From Alphaproteobacteria bacterium (lineage in GTDB: Bacteria > Pseudomonadota > Alphaproteobacteria > Micavibrionales > Micavibrionaceae), in assembly GCA_020443295.1 (NCBI GenBank), contig JAGRIJ010000006.1:1-64000 (forward strand): a DNA stretch of 64,000 nt. Direction: 5' to 3'. The notes under the pieces are model-generated. The model made no database searches and had not been told where the DNA came from. It saw only the letters and a program-made list of their open reading frames with translations. Positions 1 through 8,980 of this stretch are shown one piece after another. Position 1 is the stretch's first letter; each line of letters starts with the position of its first letter. The position numbers and the translations under genes were made by a program.

Positions 1-60
1 AGGGCGTCTTTTGGCCTCCAATTCAACCGTGTAGTCGGAGTAGACCAGATCACCGTACAT
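1..60 (-). CDS. 5' end of an unidentified gene, cut off by the window edge
   Basis: An ATG at 60-58 on the minus strand opens a reading frame of 20 codons that runs off the left edge without a stop (starts MYGDLVYSDYTVELEAKRRP). The ATG overlaps the TGA of the Wzz-like gene at 52-50 in a second frame. This suggests translational coupling in the same polysaccharide operon. Too little is visible to name a family. Confidence 0.5.
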   Translation of the reverse strand, partial: MYGDLVYSDYTVELEAKRRP

Positions 61-754
61 GTGCCGCTTCCTGCTTTCTTATTTGGATACAGGCGAGAAG
101 ATATGCAAAACAAATGCCAAGGATGAGTCCGGAGAGTCCGGAAATGCTTAGCGCATGAGGAATGTCCGGCTCAGAAAAAGATTCCGGGTCGGACGCTTTT
201 AGAAGCATTTTTTTCCTGCCCTGCAGAGCGTTTTCCGCAATGATTTTATTCATGACTGCGTTTGCAACCTTCGGCGCCAGATCGGGGCTTGTCGAAGTGA
301 AGGAAAAAGCGACCGAATTATCCTTCAGGATGGTTATCTTCAGATCCTTTCGGATTTTTTCCGCTATCTGTTCATTCAGGGGAATGCCGGGCGAGCGATC
401 GTGCTCGATTTTTTCAAGGATCCGAGAATAGACGGTGATATCCGGGTGCAGGGCCGGGTTAAAGGCGGCGCGGCGGTTCCATTGGTTCTTATCGATCAAG
501 GGGAGCAGAAATTCATCGGACCGGATAATTGTAAGAATTTTATCTTTGATTTGTTCCGGTGAGTGCGTTTCCAGTTCGGCCGGTTCATAACCCATTACCG
601 CTGCGGCACTGTAGCGCACCGACTGGAAGGCAAGAATCAGGCATCCGATTAAAAAAACGAGAAGAGCGCTGCCGAGAACAAAATTACGACGAACCCAGAT
701 CATATACAGACGGGACCTGCGGCGATTTGTCGCCATCGTCGGTGCCAATACCAT
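50..754 (-). CDS. Wzz-like chain-length / polysaccharide export inner-membrane protein
   Basis: 234 residues with one membrane segment near residues 26-48, a periplasmic stretch, and a second membrane segment near residues 205-225 followed by a short cytoplasmic tail. This two-helix layout is that of Wzz/GumC co-polymerases without the kinase domain. It is the third gene of a minus-strand run after the Wzc-like and Wza-like genes, so a role in setting polymer length or in export is inferred. Conserved sequence motifs are weak and the call rests on topology plus context. The start could also be the in-frame ATG at 736. The stop overlaps the next gene's start by several bases. Confidence 0.6.
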   Translation of the reverse strand: MVLAPTMATNRRRSRLYMIWVRRNFVLGSALLVFLIGCLILAFQSVRYSAAAVMGYEPAELETHSPEQIKDKILTIIRSDEFLLPLIDKNQWNRRAAFNPALHPDITVYSRILEKIEHDRSPGIPLNEQIAEKIRKDLKITILKDNSVAFSFTSTSPDLAPKVANAVMNKIIAENALQGRKKMLLKASDPESFSEPDIPHALSISGLSGLILGICFAYLLACIQIRKQEAAHVR

Positions 755-794
755 AGAAGCGTACTCTTACTCTGAGACACAAAGTTAAACAGGG

Positions 795-1757
795 TCAGAA
801 GAACCTTTGTTTAACCTTTATTGAATCTCCTGGCAAGATTTCCGTTGCTTCGGTTGCTTCGATTTCGGTTTTTTGGCCGTTTATATTCCGGATAATAATG
901 ATTTTATCCTTGGCTGCGCGCGGTGTGTAGCCGCCTGCAATTGCTATGGCCTTGAAGATATCAAGTTCGGGTTCATAGGGGTAGCGTCCGGGGTTTTTCA
1001 CTTCGCCCAGAATATAAAAGGGCGATAATTCCATAATCTCAACCGTCACGCTCGGGTTATTGTAGTACCCGCCTTTAATCAGGCTTTGCGCAATTTCATT
1101 TTGCAACTCGTCCTTCGTTTTTCCCTGAGCCTGAATTTCGCCGACGAGAGGGACGGTCAGGATTCCTTTCGAATCAATGCGGTATGTATTCGAGAGTTCT
1201 TCAACACCGAAAACGGTAATGCGAAGCAGGTCGCCCACATTCAGGCGGTCGACGGAACCGGCGGCTGGGGCCGGCATGATTTTTTCCGTTCCGTCCGATT
1301 GTTCATCCGGGGAATAGGGGGTGCGGTAGCCGGAGGGTTCGATATCCTGCGGCGCGCGGTTAAAAGGGCTGTCGTCCAGAGCCGCGAGAACAAAGGTTTC
1401 TTCATCCGGGGACAGGGACGCCGAGGGAGAGGGGGCGGGGGTTGCCGGACTTTGCATGCTGGTGTTTCCGTCATCGGGCGGTTCGGGAAGGAAATCCGGG
1501 AGGAGCGGGCCGGAGGGCGCCGTTTCATTTTGTTTTTGCCGGGCGGATTCAATTTCGCGCCGCGAGGCTTCGTCAACCCATTCGTTGCCTGCGGCGTCGT
1601 CTGAATCCTGCGCCGTTGGCGCTTGCCCGGACATCGCACGGAGCATCTGGTCCATGTAACCGCCGTTATCTTCGGCCTTTGCAGAGGGGGCGCCTGTCGT
1701 GGCTATTAGGAGTGCAGCGCACAGCAGAACAGAAATTCGAACAAGAGTTTTCAGCAT
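795..1757 (-). CDS. Wza/GumB-type polysaccharide export protein
   Basis: 320 residues: a signal peptide (about 1-28, ending in A-K-A), a Pro/Ser-rich low-complexity linker (about 60-165), a poly_export domain (about 170-240, beginning RLNVGDLLRITVFG) and an SLBB-type domain (about 245-310, with FYILGEVKNPGRYPY). The family forms the periplasmic and outer-membrane channel for capsule or exopolysaccharide. Classical Wza is a lipoprotein, but I see no lipobox cysteine here, so it probably matures as a soluble or differently anchored protein. It lies 83 bp after the Wzc-like gene and 40 bp before the Wzz-like gene in one transcriptional direction. Confidence 0.88.
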   Translation of the reverse strand: MLKTLVRISVLLCAALLIATTGAPSAKAEDNGGYMDQMLRAMSGQAPTAQDSDDAAGNEWVDEASRREIESARQKQNETAPSGPLLPDFLPEPPDDGNTSMQSPATPAPSPSASLSPDEETFVLAALDDSPFNRAPQDIEPSGYRTPYSPDEQSDGTEKIMPAPAAGSVDRLNVGDLLRITVFGVEELSNTYRIDSKGILTVPLVGEIQAQGKTKDELQNEIAQSLIKGGYYNNPSVTVEIMELSPFYILGEVKNPGRYPYEPELDIFKAIAIAGGYTPRAAKDKIIIIRNINGQKTEIEATEATEILPGDSIKVKQRFF

Positions 1758-1840
1758 GATCGTGCCTCAAAGAAACAGGAGGAGAGTCAAAGAATCGCAA
1801 GGAACCTTGCAGGGTCTTATTTTACCCCATTCTGCAGCGA

Positions 1841-3916
1841 TTAATGAGACTGCATTTCGGATAATTTGACTTTATTCAGAACTACGTTAGGCATGTTCCG
1901 TGCCAAACTGCGGAGAGTTTCGGCGGCTTTGACAAATTCTTCGCGGGGGGTTTTCGCCCATTCGAGAACCAGAACGACCTGATCGACCAGGCCGGCAAGG
2001 ATTTCGGCATCGGAGACGCTGAGGACCGGGGCGCAGTCGAAAATGATACAATCATATTCTTCCTTGAGCATTTCCAGAGGTTTCTGGAGCCTTCCTGCGA
2101 GGAGAAGGTCGGAGATATAGGGGCTTGATTCACCGCTGGGGATGATCGAGAGGCCGTGCTTATCCTTTACGATGATTTCCTGCAGGGGTTTTTTGCCTGC
2201 CATCATTTCATAGAAGCCGGGATGTTCGCGCACCATTGCCACGCCCGCAAGGACGGGGTCGATCGTATCCGAGTCGATCAGCAGCGTCTTCATGCCGATG
2301 TTGTTCATATAATACGCCAGCGACGCGGCCACGGTCGTCTTGCCTTCGCCGCGCCGGGTGGATGTGAAGAGAACCGTCTTGCCCTTTTCCTGCATATTCA
2401 GATGGATGAATATACGCTTGATTTCCTCTACATAATGGGAGCGGTCCTTTTTGACCACGTCAGAGATCGGCAGGCGGGCGCGGGGCAGCATTCCCAAGAG
2501 ACCAAAGCCTGAGAGCTTATATATATCCTCCCGGTCCTTAATTCCCTGATCGCCGATTTCGAGAAAGAAAATGAAGGCGAGGGCAAAGAACCCGGAAAAG
2601 GCCGTGACCGCCAGCATAATCAGAAGTTTTTTCGATCCGATGGGTTCATTGGGTTCAAAGGCCGGAGAGACGATTGCGATATCGGGACGGGTAAAGTCGA
2701 TCTGGGATTTGATTTCCTCCGATCGCGCCAAGAAGTTATCCAGAAGGTTGCTGCTGGATTGCTCTTCCTTCTGCAGGGCCTGCAGGCTGATCATTTTTTC
2801 CTGAAGGTCGTCAGCCTGTTTTTGCAGTTTCGTCAGGTTATCTTCAAGAAGGGTTTTTTGCTTGGTGGCGGTTGTCAGTTCATTTTCGATGGATTTTTTA
2901 ATATTGGCTACTTCGCGGGCGATGTCGTTGTTTACCTGCATGAGTTCCTGACGGGCGGCGATGACGTCGGGGTGGTTATTCCCAAGTTCCGCGCGGAGTG
3001 ATTGAAGTTTTTGAGCCGCTACGCTGGCGCGGGATTTCAGTTCCTGAACGAGGTGAGATTCAACGATATCGGCGATTCCGTGCGGATTGCCGTTCTGGAG
3101 CATTTCGCTGCGGGCCTGAAGATCCAGAACATGAGTGTTGATTTGCGCGAGCTGGGCGGCAAGGTCGGAAATCTGCTGGTATATGAGTTCCTGAGAGTTC
3201 CGGCCCTGAATCATGCCGTTTTCGGCCCGGAATTGCTGGACCATGCGGGATTTTTTCAGGCTTTGTTCCTTCAAATCCAAGATTTCATTCGTCAGCCACT
3301 TATCCAGCTTTTCCGCGAGGCGCTTTCTTTCCTGTTCGCGCGAGAAGACATATTGGCGGGTGTGGGTGTTGGCGATCTTGGCGGCGAGATTGGGGTCCGG
3401 CGAGCGGAAGGAAATTTCTATGACGCGGGAGGTTCCCTGTTGCTTGACGTCAAGGTGACTGAGAAAATTTTTCAGGACCTTGTAGCGTTCCGCATTATCG
3501 GCGGCTTCATCGGCAGGTGCGGCGCTTTCCGTTCCGGTTTCGGTTGAGGGGTCGGGAATATAAAGGTTGCCCTTCCAGTCTTCCTTCAGACCGAGGCTCA
3601 GGATCGTCTGACGTGCCAGACCGGGAGATGAAAGCACCTGTACCTGCGTGGGGACCGTCAGGTTGTCAAATTTCATGCCCGAGAGGATATCGTTAAAGTC
3701 CGCGAGGTTGATTTCCTGTGTTTCCAGACTTACAGAGGCCGTGGCCTGATAGATGTCCGGTTTGCCCTTGAGGTAAAAGAGCGTCGCGAGGATCGGCAGC
3801 GCCATGAGGATCAGAAGAATCCAGCGCCGCTTGTAGACGATCTTTATGATATCGAGGATGCTGGGCACCTCAATGTCTGAAGCGCTCTTACGGCGGTCTG
3901 ATCTTCTTCGTTCCAT
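1841..3916 (-). CDS. Wzc/GumC-type polysaccharide co-polymerase with BY-kinase-like ATPase domain
   Basis: 691 residues. A membrane segment near 31-50 is followed by a Wzz domain, a long Gln/Lys/Glu-rich coiled-coil region (about 195-400), a second membrane segment (about 430-452) and a cytoplasmic ATPase domain. The ATPase shows a Walker A (STRRGEGKTT), a Walker A' (LLIDSDTIDP) and a Walker B (CIIFDCAPVL), as in bacterial tyrosine kinases. The family controls polymerisation and export of polysaccharide with the Wza channel. The C-terminus (ending KLSEMQSH) has no tyrosine cluster, so the usual cycle of C-terminal autophosphorylation may not occur. It is the first gene of the minus-strand export operon. 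Confidence 0.88.
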   Translation of the reverse strand: MERRRSDRRKSASDIEVPSILDIIKIVYKRRWILLILMALPILATLFYLKGKPDIYQATASVSLETQEINLADFNDILSGMKFDNLTVPTQVQVLSSPGLARQTILSLGLKEDWKGNLYIPDPSTETGTESAAPADEAADNAERYKVLKNFLSHLDVKQQGTSRVIEISFRSPDPNLAAKIANTHTRQYVFSREQERKRLAEKLDKWLTNEILDLKEQSLKKSRMVQQFRAENGMIQGRNSQELIYQQISDLAAQLAQINTHVLDLQARSEMLQNGNPHGIADIVESHLVQELKSRASVAAQKLQSLRAELGNNHPDVIAARQELMQVNNDIAREVANIKKSIENELTTATKQKTLLEDNLTKLQKQADDLQEKMISLQALQKEEQSSSNLLDNFLARSEEIKSQIDFTRPDIAIVSPAFEPNEPIGSKKLLIMLAVTAFSGFFALAFIFFLEIGDQGIKDREDIYKLSGFGLLGMLPRARLPISDVVKKDRSHYVEEIKRIFIHLNMQEKGKTVLFTSTRRGEGKTTVAASLAYYMNNIGMKTLLIDSDTIDPVLAGVAMVREHPGFYEMMAGKKPLQEIIVKDKHGLSIIPSGESSPYISDLLLAGRLQKPLEMLKEEYDCIIFDCAPVLSVSDAEILAGLVDQVVLVLEWAKTPREEFVKAAETLRSLARNMPNVVLNKVKLSEMQSH

Positions 3917-4206
3917 ATCTTAATGTTCCGAGACTTTTTTGTGTTCAGAAAGGTGCGGCCAGAAGCAAATAAATATCCCGCAAGACACTTCGACGGGTAC
4001 TATACAATCTGTCCCGGTCCGGGCAAGCGGAATTTCCAAAATCTGCAGTGTTTTCAATCATGGGGATATCACTTTTTCATTTAATGAGTCGAGTATCTTA
4101 CATTGTGGACAAGAGTCATTGTTTCGTATAGGTTGGGTTTTCCACACCGCTGCGTCATTTTTCTTCTCTTTTTTCTGTGTTTTCAGTTACTTACAAGATA
4201 AACGGT
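3917..4206. other. Divergent intergenic region between wzc-like and beta-barrel genes
   Basis: About 290 bp between two divergently read polysaccharide genes, so it should hold promoters for both directions. AT-rich hexamers are visible (TATACAAT near 4000, TATAGG near 4128), but none pairs convincingly with a -35 element. I see no gene or terminator here. Confidence 0.4.
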
Positions 4207-5448
4207 ATGAAAAAAACCACTCTTGCCGCCCTGATATTCTGTTCCGCCGCTCTTGGTGCAACTTCCGTGCCTTTTTCCGCGCGCGCGTTCGACAAGAATC
4301 TGGTCAGCAATGTGAAGTACCGCTACAACCCGTATTACCAATCCGAAGGAGGGCGGCTGGGGACGTTTATCGTCAAGCCTGCTGTCATGCTTTTGCAGAC
4401 CTATGACGATAATATTTTCCGCGAGCATCAGGCGGACAGCGACAATATTACCGTTCTGCGGCCCGAAGTGCGGATCATGTCCGACTGGGGACTGCACGGG
4501 ATCGAGGCAGGGGCGCAGGGGAGTTTCGGGCGGTACGCGGAATTTACTTCCGAGAACTATAACGATTTTTCCTTTTATGTTTCCGGCCAGTACGACGTGG
4601 ATTACGAGACTTATTTCAAGGCGCTGGCCAAATATGAGAAGCGCCACCAGGAGCGCGACCAGCTGGAAGATCCCGGAGGGGACGAGCCGGTGGAATACGG
4701 GGTCAAGACCGTGTTCATCGGGTTTACGCGCGAATTGAGCGTTCTGCGGGTCAATGCTTCGGCGACGCACCGGGATATTACTTATGAGGATTCATCGGTC
4801 GGGAACACGATTATCGATAACAGTACGCGCGACCGTTCGCAGCAGGAGCTTGACCTGCGGATCGCTTATGGGATCAGCGATAATTACGAAGCGTTCATCG
4901 CCGGGGGATATGACCGCCGCCGTTACGACGTGGCCAGCGCCGATTTCAGGGATTCGGATTCCTATAACCTGCGGGCGGGGGTCGCGGTGAATTTCACGGG
5001 CAAGCTGCGCGGGGATATTTATGCCGGGTATATCTGGCAGAATTTCGACAGCGGGTTTGAAGATGTCGGCGCTGTGAAATACGGCGGATCGCTGCTCTGG
5101 AACGTTACCGACCTGACCTCGATCGAGGCGGGGGTGGACCGGTCGCTGATCGAGACGGTGCAGGCGGGGGCTTCATCGATCGTGCAGACGAATGTCGATC
5201 TTTCGGTTGCGCATTCGCTGCGGGATAATATTCTGGTGGAGGGGACAGCCGGATTTATCGACAATAGCTATGAGGGGAGCGGGAGCAACGATAACCACGT
5301 TTACCGCGCCGGGATGAGCGTGGTTTACAAGCCGAACGAGCATGTCAGCACGGGCGTGAAGTACGATTATATCAATCGGAAATTTGAATCCGCCTCGCGC
5401 GATTACGATAACAACCGGGTGATGGTGAACGTGCGGTACGATTATTGA
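4207..5448 (+). CDS. Outer-membrane beta-barrel protein of the polysaccharide locus
   Basis: 413 residues from the ATG at 4207; an in-frame start at 4177 would add ten unlikely residues before the signal peptide. A signal peptide (about 1-26, ending S-A-R-A) precedes a mature region rich in alternating aromatic and polar strands, ending in a C-terminal strand whose last residues are VRYDY, typical of outer-membrane barrels. Similar barrels (VpsM-like, BBP2-like) sit beside Wza/Wzc genes in many exopolysaccharide loci. A role as outer-membrane secretion or assembly partner is inferred from that. Its last codons overlap the convergent VanZ-like gene by 7 bp. Confidence 0.75.
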   Translation: MKKTTLAALIFCSAALGATSVPFSARAFDKNLVSNVKYRYNPYYQSEGGRLGTFIVKPAVMLLQTYDDNIFREHQADSDNITVLRPEVRIMSDWGLHGIEAGAQGSFGRYAEFTSENYNDFSFYVSGQYDVDYETYFKALAKYEKRHQERDQLEDPGGDEPVEYGVKTVFIGFTRELSVLRVNASATHRDITYEDSSVGNTIIDNSTRDRSQQELDLRIAYGISDNYEAFIAGGYDRRRYDVASADFRDSDSYNLRAGVAVNFTGKLRGDIYAGYIWQNFDSGFEDVGAVKYGGSLLWNVTDLTSIEAGVDRSLIETVQAGASSIVQTNVDLSVAHSLRDNILVEGTAGFIDNSYEGSGSNDNHVYRAGMSVVYKPNEHVSTGVKYDYINRKFESASRDYDNNRVMVNVRYDY

Positions 5449-5798
5449 GAGGCGTCTTGTTTTCCTGCCTCGACCCCGCTTTTGAGCAGGTAGCCGATCA
5501 GCAGTCCGCCCGCGATGCCTACGAGGTTTGCCGCCATATCGTCCACCGAGACTTCGCGTCCGGGGATGAAGCTTTGCACGAATTCAAGCCCGATACCTGC
5601 GGCGGCGAGACCGGCGCAGATGAGCGCGATGGCTTTGCCCGAACGGAATGTGAAAAACGCCCAGATGAGGATCAGCGTACAGGCCATAATGTGGATGAGC
5701 TTGTCCGTATAATAGGTGGGCAGGGGAAAGAGATGCGGCACCAGCGCGAGGACGGCGAGAATTATCAGGGCGAGCGTATAGAGGAAGGCGCGGAGCAT
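5442..5798 (-). CDS. VanZ-like membrane protein
   Basis: 118 residues with about four hydrophobic segments and the VanZ-family pattern D-K-L-I-H near residue 32 plus E-F-V-Q-S-F-I-P-G-R and V-D-D-M-A-A-N-L-V-G near 75-95. Small VanZ-like proteins are common near exopolysaccharide loci; their biochemical role is unclear. The gene is convergent with the beta-barrel gene and overlaps its 3' end by 7 bp. Confidence 0.75.
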   Translation of the reverse strand: MLRAFLYTLALIILAVLALVPHLFPLPTYYTDKLIHIMACTLILIWAFFTFRSGKAIALICAGLAAAGIGLEFVQSFIPGREVSVDDMAANLVGIAGGLLIGYLLKSGVEAGKQDASQ

Positions 5799-5900
5799 GG
5801 TGATGTGTTTCTCTGTTGGTCCGGTCGTGCGGATTTTCCATTAAGAGTCCGTTCCTTATCGGCGTCAATTCTTTTTAAGTCCGGGAGGCTCCTGTGGGTG

Positions 5901-6638
5901 CTATTCGTTGTGGTGCGTTTTTCGGGAAATAAAGAGCACGCCCGCAAAGACCAGGACCGTGACCGCGGAGGCGCTCATCGTGCCGAGATCCAGACCGCCG
6001 TGGTCCAGCGGCTTGGTCAGAAGGTCGCCGAAGGTCGCGCCGAAGGGGCGGGTGAATATAAAGGCAATCCAGAAGAGGAAGACGTGATTGATTTTTGTCG
6101 CGTAATGCAGAAGAAGGACAACGCCTATCACACCGGAGGTGACCAGCGCGCCCTGCAGGTAGGAGAGTTCGAGGTCGTCGGTGATGTAATCGCCGAAGGC
6201 CGTTCCCAGACTGTTCGAGATCAGGACGGCCAGCCAGAACATGGATTCCGGCCCGACGCGGTTAATCGGGTAGACTTTGAGGCTTTTTTCCTTTGAATGC
6301 CAGAAGGCCAGCGCGGCCAGAAGGGCCGTGACCAGAAGGAGCGAGCCCCACATGTATCCCAAATCGAGAGTCCGGTCCATCATATCGGAAATTTCGGTTC
6401 CGACGGTCGTTGTGCCGATGATGCAGGCCCAGAACAGCAGCGAGTGGAATTTATGCGCCCGGATCTGGAAGACCAGCAGCGTAAGCAGGATCGCCCCGGT
6501 CAGGCCCAGGCTCATGACATAGCCCAGATCGAGCGTCATGGAGAGCATGTCGCCCGTTGTTTCCCCCAGCGTGGTCGCCAGAATTTTCAGGATCCAGAAA
6601 TATATCGAGATTTCGGCCACTTTGTTTTCGCGGGTCAT
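5901..6638 (-). CDS. COG4705-like multi-pass membrane protein with internal repeats
   Basis: 245 residues with about eight membrane segments. Four related motifs occur at regular intervals: TLGETTGD, TVGTEISD, SLGTAFGD and PFGATFGD, each followed by a D-x-L-x-Y/G pattern (for example MTLDLGYV, RTLDLGYM, DDLELSYL). This points to an internally duplicated transporter-like fold. It resembles the uncharacterised membrane proteins grouped as COG4705 (from memory). No substrate can be assigned. It stands alone, with intergenic gaps of about 100 and 240 bp. Confidence 0.7.
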   Translation of the reverse strand: MTRENKVAEISIYFWILKILATTLGETTGDMLSMTLDLGYVMSLGLTGAILLTLLVFQIRAHKFHSLLFWACIIGTTTVGTEISDMMDRTLDLGYMWGSLLLVTALLAALAFWHSKEKSLKVYPINRVGPESMFWLAVLISNSLGTAFGDYITDDLELSYLQGALVTSGVIGVVLLLHYATKINHVFLFWIAFIFTRPFGATFGDLLTKPLDHGGLDLGTMSASAVTVLVFAGVLFISRKTHHNE

Positions 6639-6812
6639 GCTGGGGGTTCTCCGTTGTTAATGATCCTTATTTGCATTTAGAACCTGAAGCGAAGCTGAAG
6701 GCAAGGGTGAATACTTTTTTCAGCCAAACGTTGCGGGTTTTAGTTACGAGCACGGAAATCGGAGTATTCCCGTCTCTTTATTTAGGATTTTCAAGGGTTG
6801 GGAAAGCATTAT

Positions 6813-6842
6813 TTGACATATTTTTTGTTATGGCACTAGGAT
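6813..6842 (+). promoter_or_regulatory. Sigma-70-like promoter
   Basis: TTGACA at 6813-6818 and TAGGAT at 6837-6842 are separated by 18 bp. Predicted transcription would start near 6849, after the TTG at 6847, which supports the ATG at 6880 as the start of the following gene. Confidence 0.5.
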
Positions 6843-6879
6843 TGGATTGAGAATTGTAATTTTTTATGGTGACACAGGT

Positions 6880-7260
6880 ATGCGTTTCTTATCGGATTTA
6901 GCTGGCAGGGCCTCCCGATTATTTCGTTCCGGTCCAACCCATGATGACATCAAGGCCCGGATTACGGCTTTGCCGGATACGCAGAAGCAAGACTTACATG
7001 TCTATAAGACGGCGGCGGAATTATGCCGGGCGCACGGCGTATTTCCCAAAGTCGTGAATGTCGATCGGTATGTCGGGAGTGCGCTGGAAGCCCTCGGCCT
7101 TCAGTGTGTAAAAACTCCCGATGAAGTTTTGCAGTCACTTGATAAAATGACCGAAGCTTTCGGTGTTGAGAATATGCGTTTTTCCGTTATCGCTATGACT
7201 CTTGTCGATCGTCAGCAGGGCCGCGATATTGATTTTACAGGCTCTCATCTCGAACAGTGA
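6880..7260 (+). CDS. Hypothetical cytoplasmic protein
   Basis: 126 residues from the ATG at 6880 (the frame is open from a TTG at 6847, but that lies upstream of the predicted transcription start). There is no signal peptide or membrane segment. The N-terminal part is basic and the rest looks mixed alpha/beta. I do not recognise a family. It stands alone behind its own promoter-like sequence in an AT-richer patch. Confidence 0.55.
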   Translation: MRFLSDLAGRASRLFRSGPTHDDIKARITALPDTQKQDLHVYKTAAELCRAHGVFPKVVNVDRYVGSALEALGLQCVKTPDEVLQSLDKMTEAFGVENMRFSVIAMTLVDRQQGRDIDFTGSHLEQ

Positions 7261-7276
7261 TTTTTTCTTTCTTTTA

Positions 7277-8029
7277 TTATGTGTGAATCCCGCCGGAAAC
7301 TTCGATGCGCTGGCCGTTGATCCAGTTGCAGTCCCCGGAGAGAAGGGCGGCGACTGCGCCGCCGATATCATCGGGCAGACCGACGCGACCCAGCGGGGTT
7401 TGCGAGGCGATCATCTTGTTGAGTTCGGCGTTGTCGCGCACCATTCCGCCGCCGAAATCGGTTTCGATTGCGCCGGGGGCGATCGTGTTTGCCGAGATCC
7501 CGCGAGCGCCCAGTTCACGCGCCAGATACCGGGTGAACACTTCCAATCCACCTTTCATCATCGCGTAGGCAGCGAAGTTGGGGTAGCTGAACCGCGCCAG
7601 ACCGGAGGAGATATTCACGATACGTCCGCCGTCCTTCATCACGGGCAGGAGTTTCTGCGTGAGGAAAAAAGGCGCCTTGAGGTGCGCGTTTACCATGAGG
7701 TCGAATTGTTCGGGCGTGGTTTCCATGATGGACGCATGCATGCCCATGCCCGCGTTGTTGACCAGAAAGTCGAAATCGGCGCGGTTCCAGTTCTCCTGCA
7801 GCGTTTGTTTGACCGTTTCCGCGAAAGCCCCGAAGGTTCCGTGTTTCGTAACGTCGAGTTGAAGGGCGGCGGCTTTGCGTCCTGTTGCGGTGATTTCGCC
7901 GACAAGCTTGTCCGCCTCGTCTTTCCGGGAGTTATAGGTGAAGATGAGGTCCGTTCCTTTGGCTGCCAGATGACGGGCCATGTTTTTTCCCAGACCGCGG
8001 CTGCCGCCGGTGATGAGTGCGATTTTCAT
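7277..8029 (-). CDS. Short-chain dehydrogenase/reductase (SDR)
   Basis: 250 residues, the usual length for a classical SDR. The N-terminal cofactor motif is TGGSRGLGKN (TGxxxGxG), followed by N-N-A-G near residue 90, the catalytic Ser in NISSG near 139, and the catalytic Y-x-x-x-K as YAMMK. The family uses NAD(P)H to interconvert alcohols and ketones or to reduce 3-oxoacyl groups. The C-terminus resembles FabG-like sugar or acyl reductases, but the substrate cannot be told. Its neighbours give no pathway. Confidence 0.85.
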   Translation of the reverse strand: MKIALITGGSRGLGKNMARHLAAKGTDLIFTYNSRKDEADKLVGEITATGRKAAALQLDVTKHGTFGAFAETVKQTLQENWNRADFDFLVNNAGMGMHASIMETTPEQFDLMVNAHLKAPFFLTQKLLPVMKDGGRIVNISSGLARFSYPNFAAYAMMKGGLEVFTRYLARELGARGISANTIAPGAIETDFGGGMVRDNAELNKMIASQTPLGRVGLPDDIGGAVAALLSGDCNWINGQRIEVSGGIHT

Positions 8030-8179
8030 ATGTTCTCCTTGTTGCGAGGCTGATCGGGTGTGGTACAGAATTCGCCTTAAGTGCCGCCCGAGTCAAGCTT
8101 ACAGATACAGACAAGCCCGGTTTTATGGTGTATACAGGGGGTGTGATTATGGCCAGAAACAGGATGAAAGAGACAGACC

Positions 8180-8872
8180 ATGAAAAACAATACGGCTAAA
8201 GTTCAGAGCAGCCCCAGCGCCGGTCAGGGCAAGGGTGCGGAGGAGATTGTTCAACAGTTTTCGAAGTCTTTTTCATCCAGCGAGCGCGTAACGTCGCCTT
8301 ATCATTATTATGTTTTCCGTGACGCACTGCCCGAAGCGGTGGTCGATGATATTCTCGCGCTGCCGGTCGAAGCGCCGAAGGATATGGATTTTTCCAAGGG
8401 GACGCGGGAAGTCAATAACAAGCTGCGGACCTATTTCTCGCCAGATAACCAAAAGACCTGGCCGGTGTGCAAGGCGATGGTGGATGCGTTCAAGGATCCG
8501 CGCATTCTTTCCGTCATCAAAGAGGTAACGGGGCGGGATGTGAGCGAGGGGCAGCTTCGTATCGAATATTGTCAGGATACGGACGGGTTCTGGCTGGAGC
8601 CGCATGTCGATATCAGCGTCAAGCTTTATTCCATGCTGGTTTATTTGTCCGACGATCCGGCGCTTTACGATGCGGGGACGGATGTTTACGACGATACGCC
8701 CGAGCACAAGCTGGTCGCGCGCGTGCCGTATGAGCGCAATGTCGGCATGACCTTCATTCCTGCGCATAATACCTGGCACGGATTTGCCAAGCGGAAGATC
8801 AACGGAATCCGGAAATCGCTGATTATCAATTATGTGAAGAAGGAATGGCGCGCCGTTGAAGAACTGGCATAA
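8180..8872 (+). CDS. 2-oxoglutarate/Fe(II)-dependent oxygenase superfamily protein
   Basis: 230 residues. The iron-binding facial triad is visible as H142-x-D144 (in EPHVDIS) and H200 (in NTWHGF), with R211 (GIRKSL) placed to bind 2-oxoglutarate. The fold and spacing match the prolyl-hydroxylase-like 2OG-Fe(II) family. The first 35 residues are Ser/Gln-rich and probably disordered. The substrate is unknown; small-molecule or protein hydroxylation are both possible. It is divergent from the SDR gene. Confidence 0.75.
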   Translation: MKNNTAKVQSSPSAGQGKGAEEIVQQFSKSFSSSERVTSPYHYYVFRDALPEAVVDDILALPVEAPKDMDFSKGTREVNNKLRTYFSPDNQKTWPVCKAMVDAFKDPRILSVIKEVTGRDVSEGQLRIEYCQDTDGFWLEPHVDISVKLYSMLVYLSDDPALYDAGTDVYDDTPEHKLVARVPYERNVGMTFIPAHNTWHGFAKRKINGIRKSLIINYVKKEWRAVEELA

Positions 8873-8925
8873 CTCTTTCTAAGTCTTTCATTTGTATGGA
8901 TTTTTAGAGGGGAGCAGCCTAGTTT

Positions 8926-8954
8926 TTGTCACGGAACGATAAAGGGACTATAAT
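8926..8954 (+). promoter_or_regulatory. Sigma-70-like promoter of the Tiki/ChaN-like gene
   Basis: TTGTCA at 8926-8931 and TATAAT at 8949-8954 with a 17-bp spacer are close to consensus. The predicted start near 8961 leaves a leader of about 20 nt with an AAGAGGGG ribosome site before the GTG at 8981. Confidence 0.65.
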
Positions 8955-8980
8955 TATAAAAAATTCAAGAGGGGTCCGCG

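Noticed and set aside
5445-6296. 283-codon plus-strand frame across the VanZ-like and COG4705-like genes
   Set aside because: Antisense to two genes with clear membrane-protein features; its translation is highly charged and nondescript.
7202-8053. 283-codon plus-strand frame opposite the SDR gene
   Set aside because: Antisense to an SDR with all catalytic motifs.
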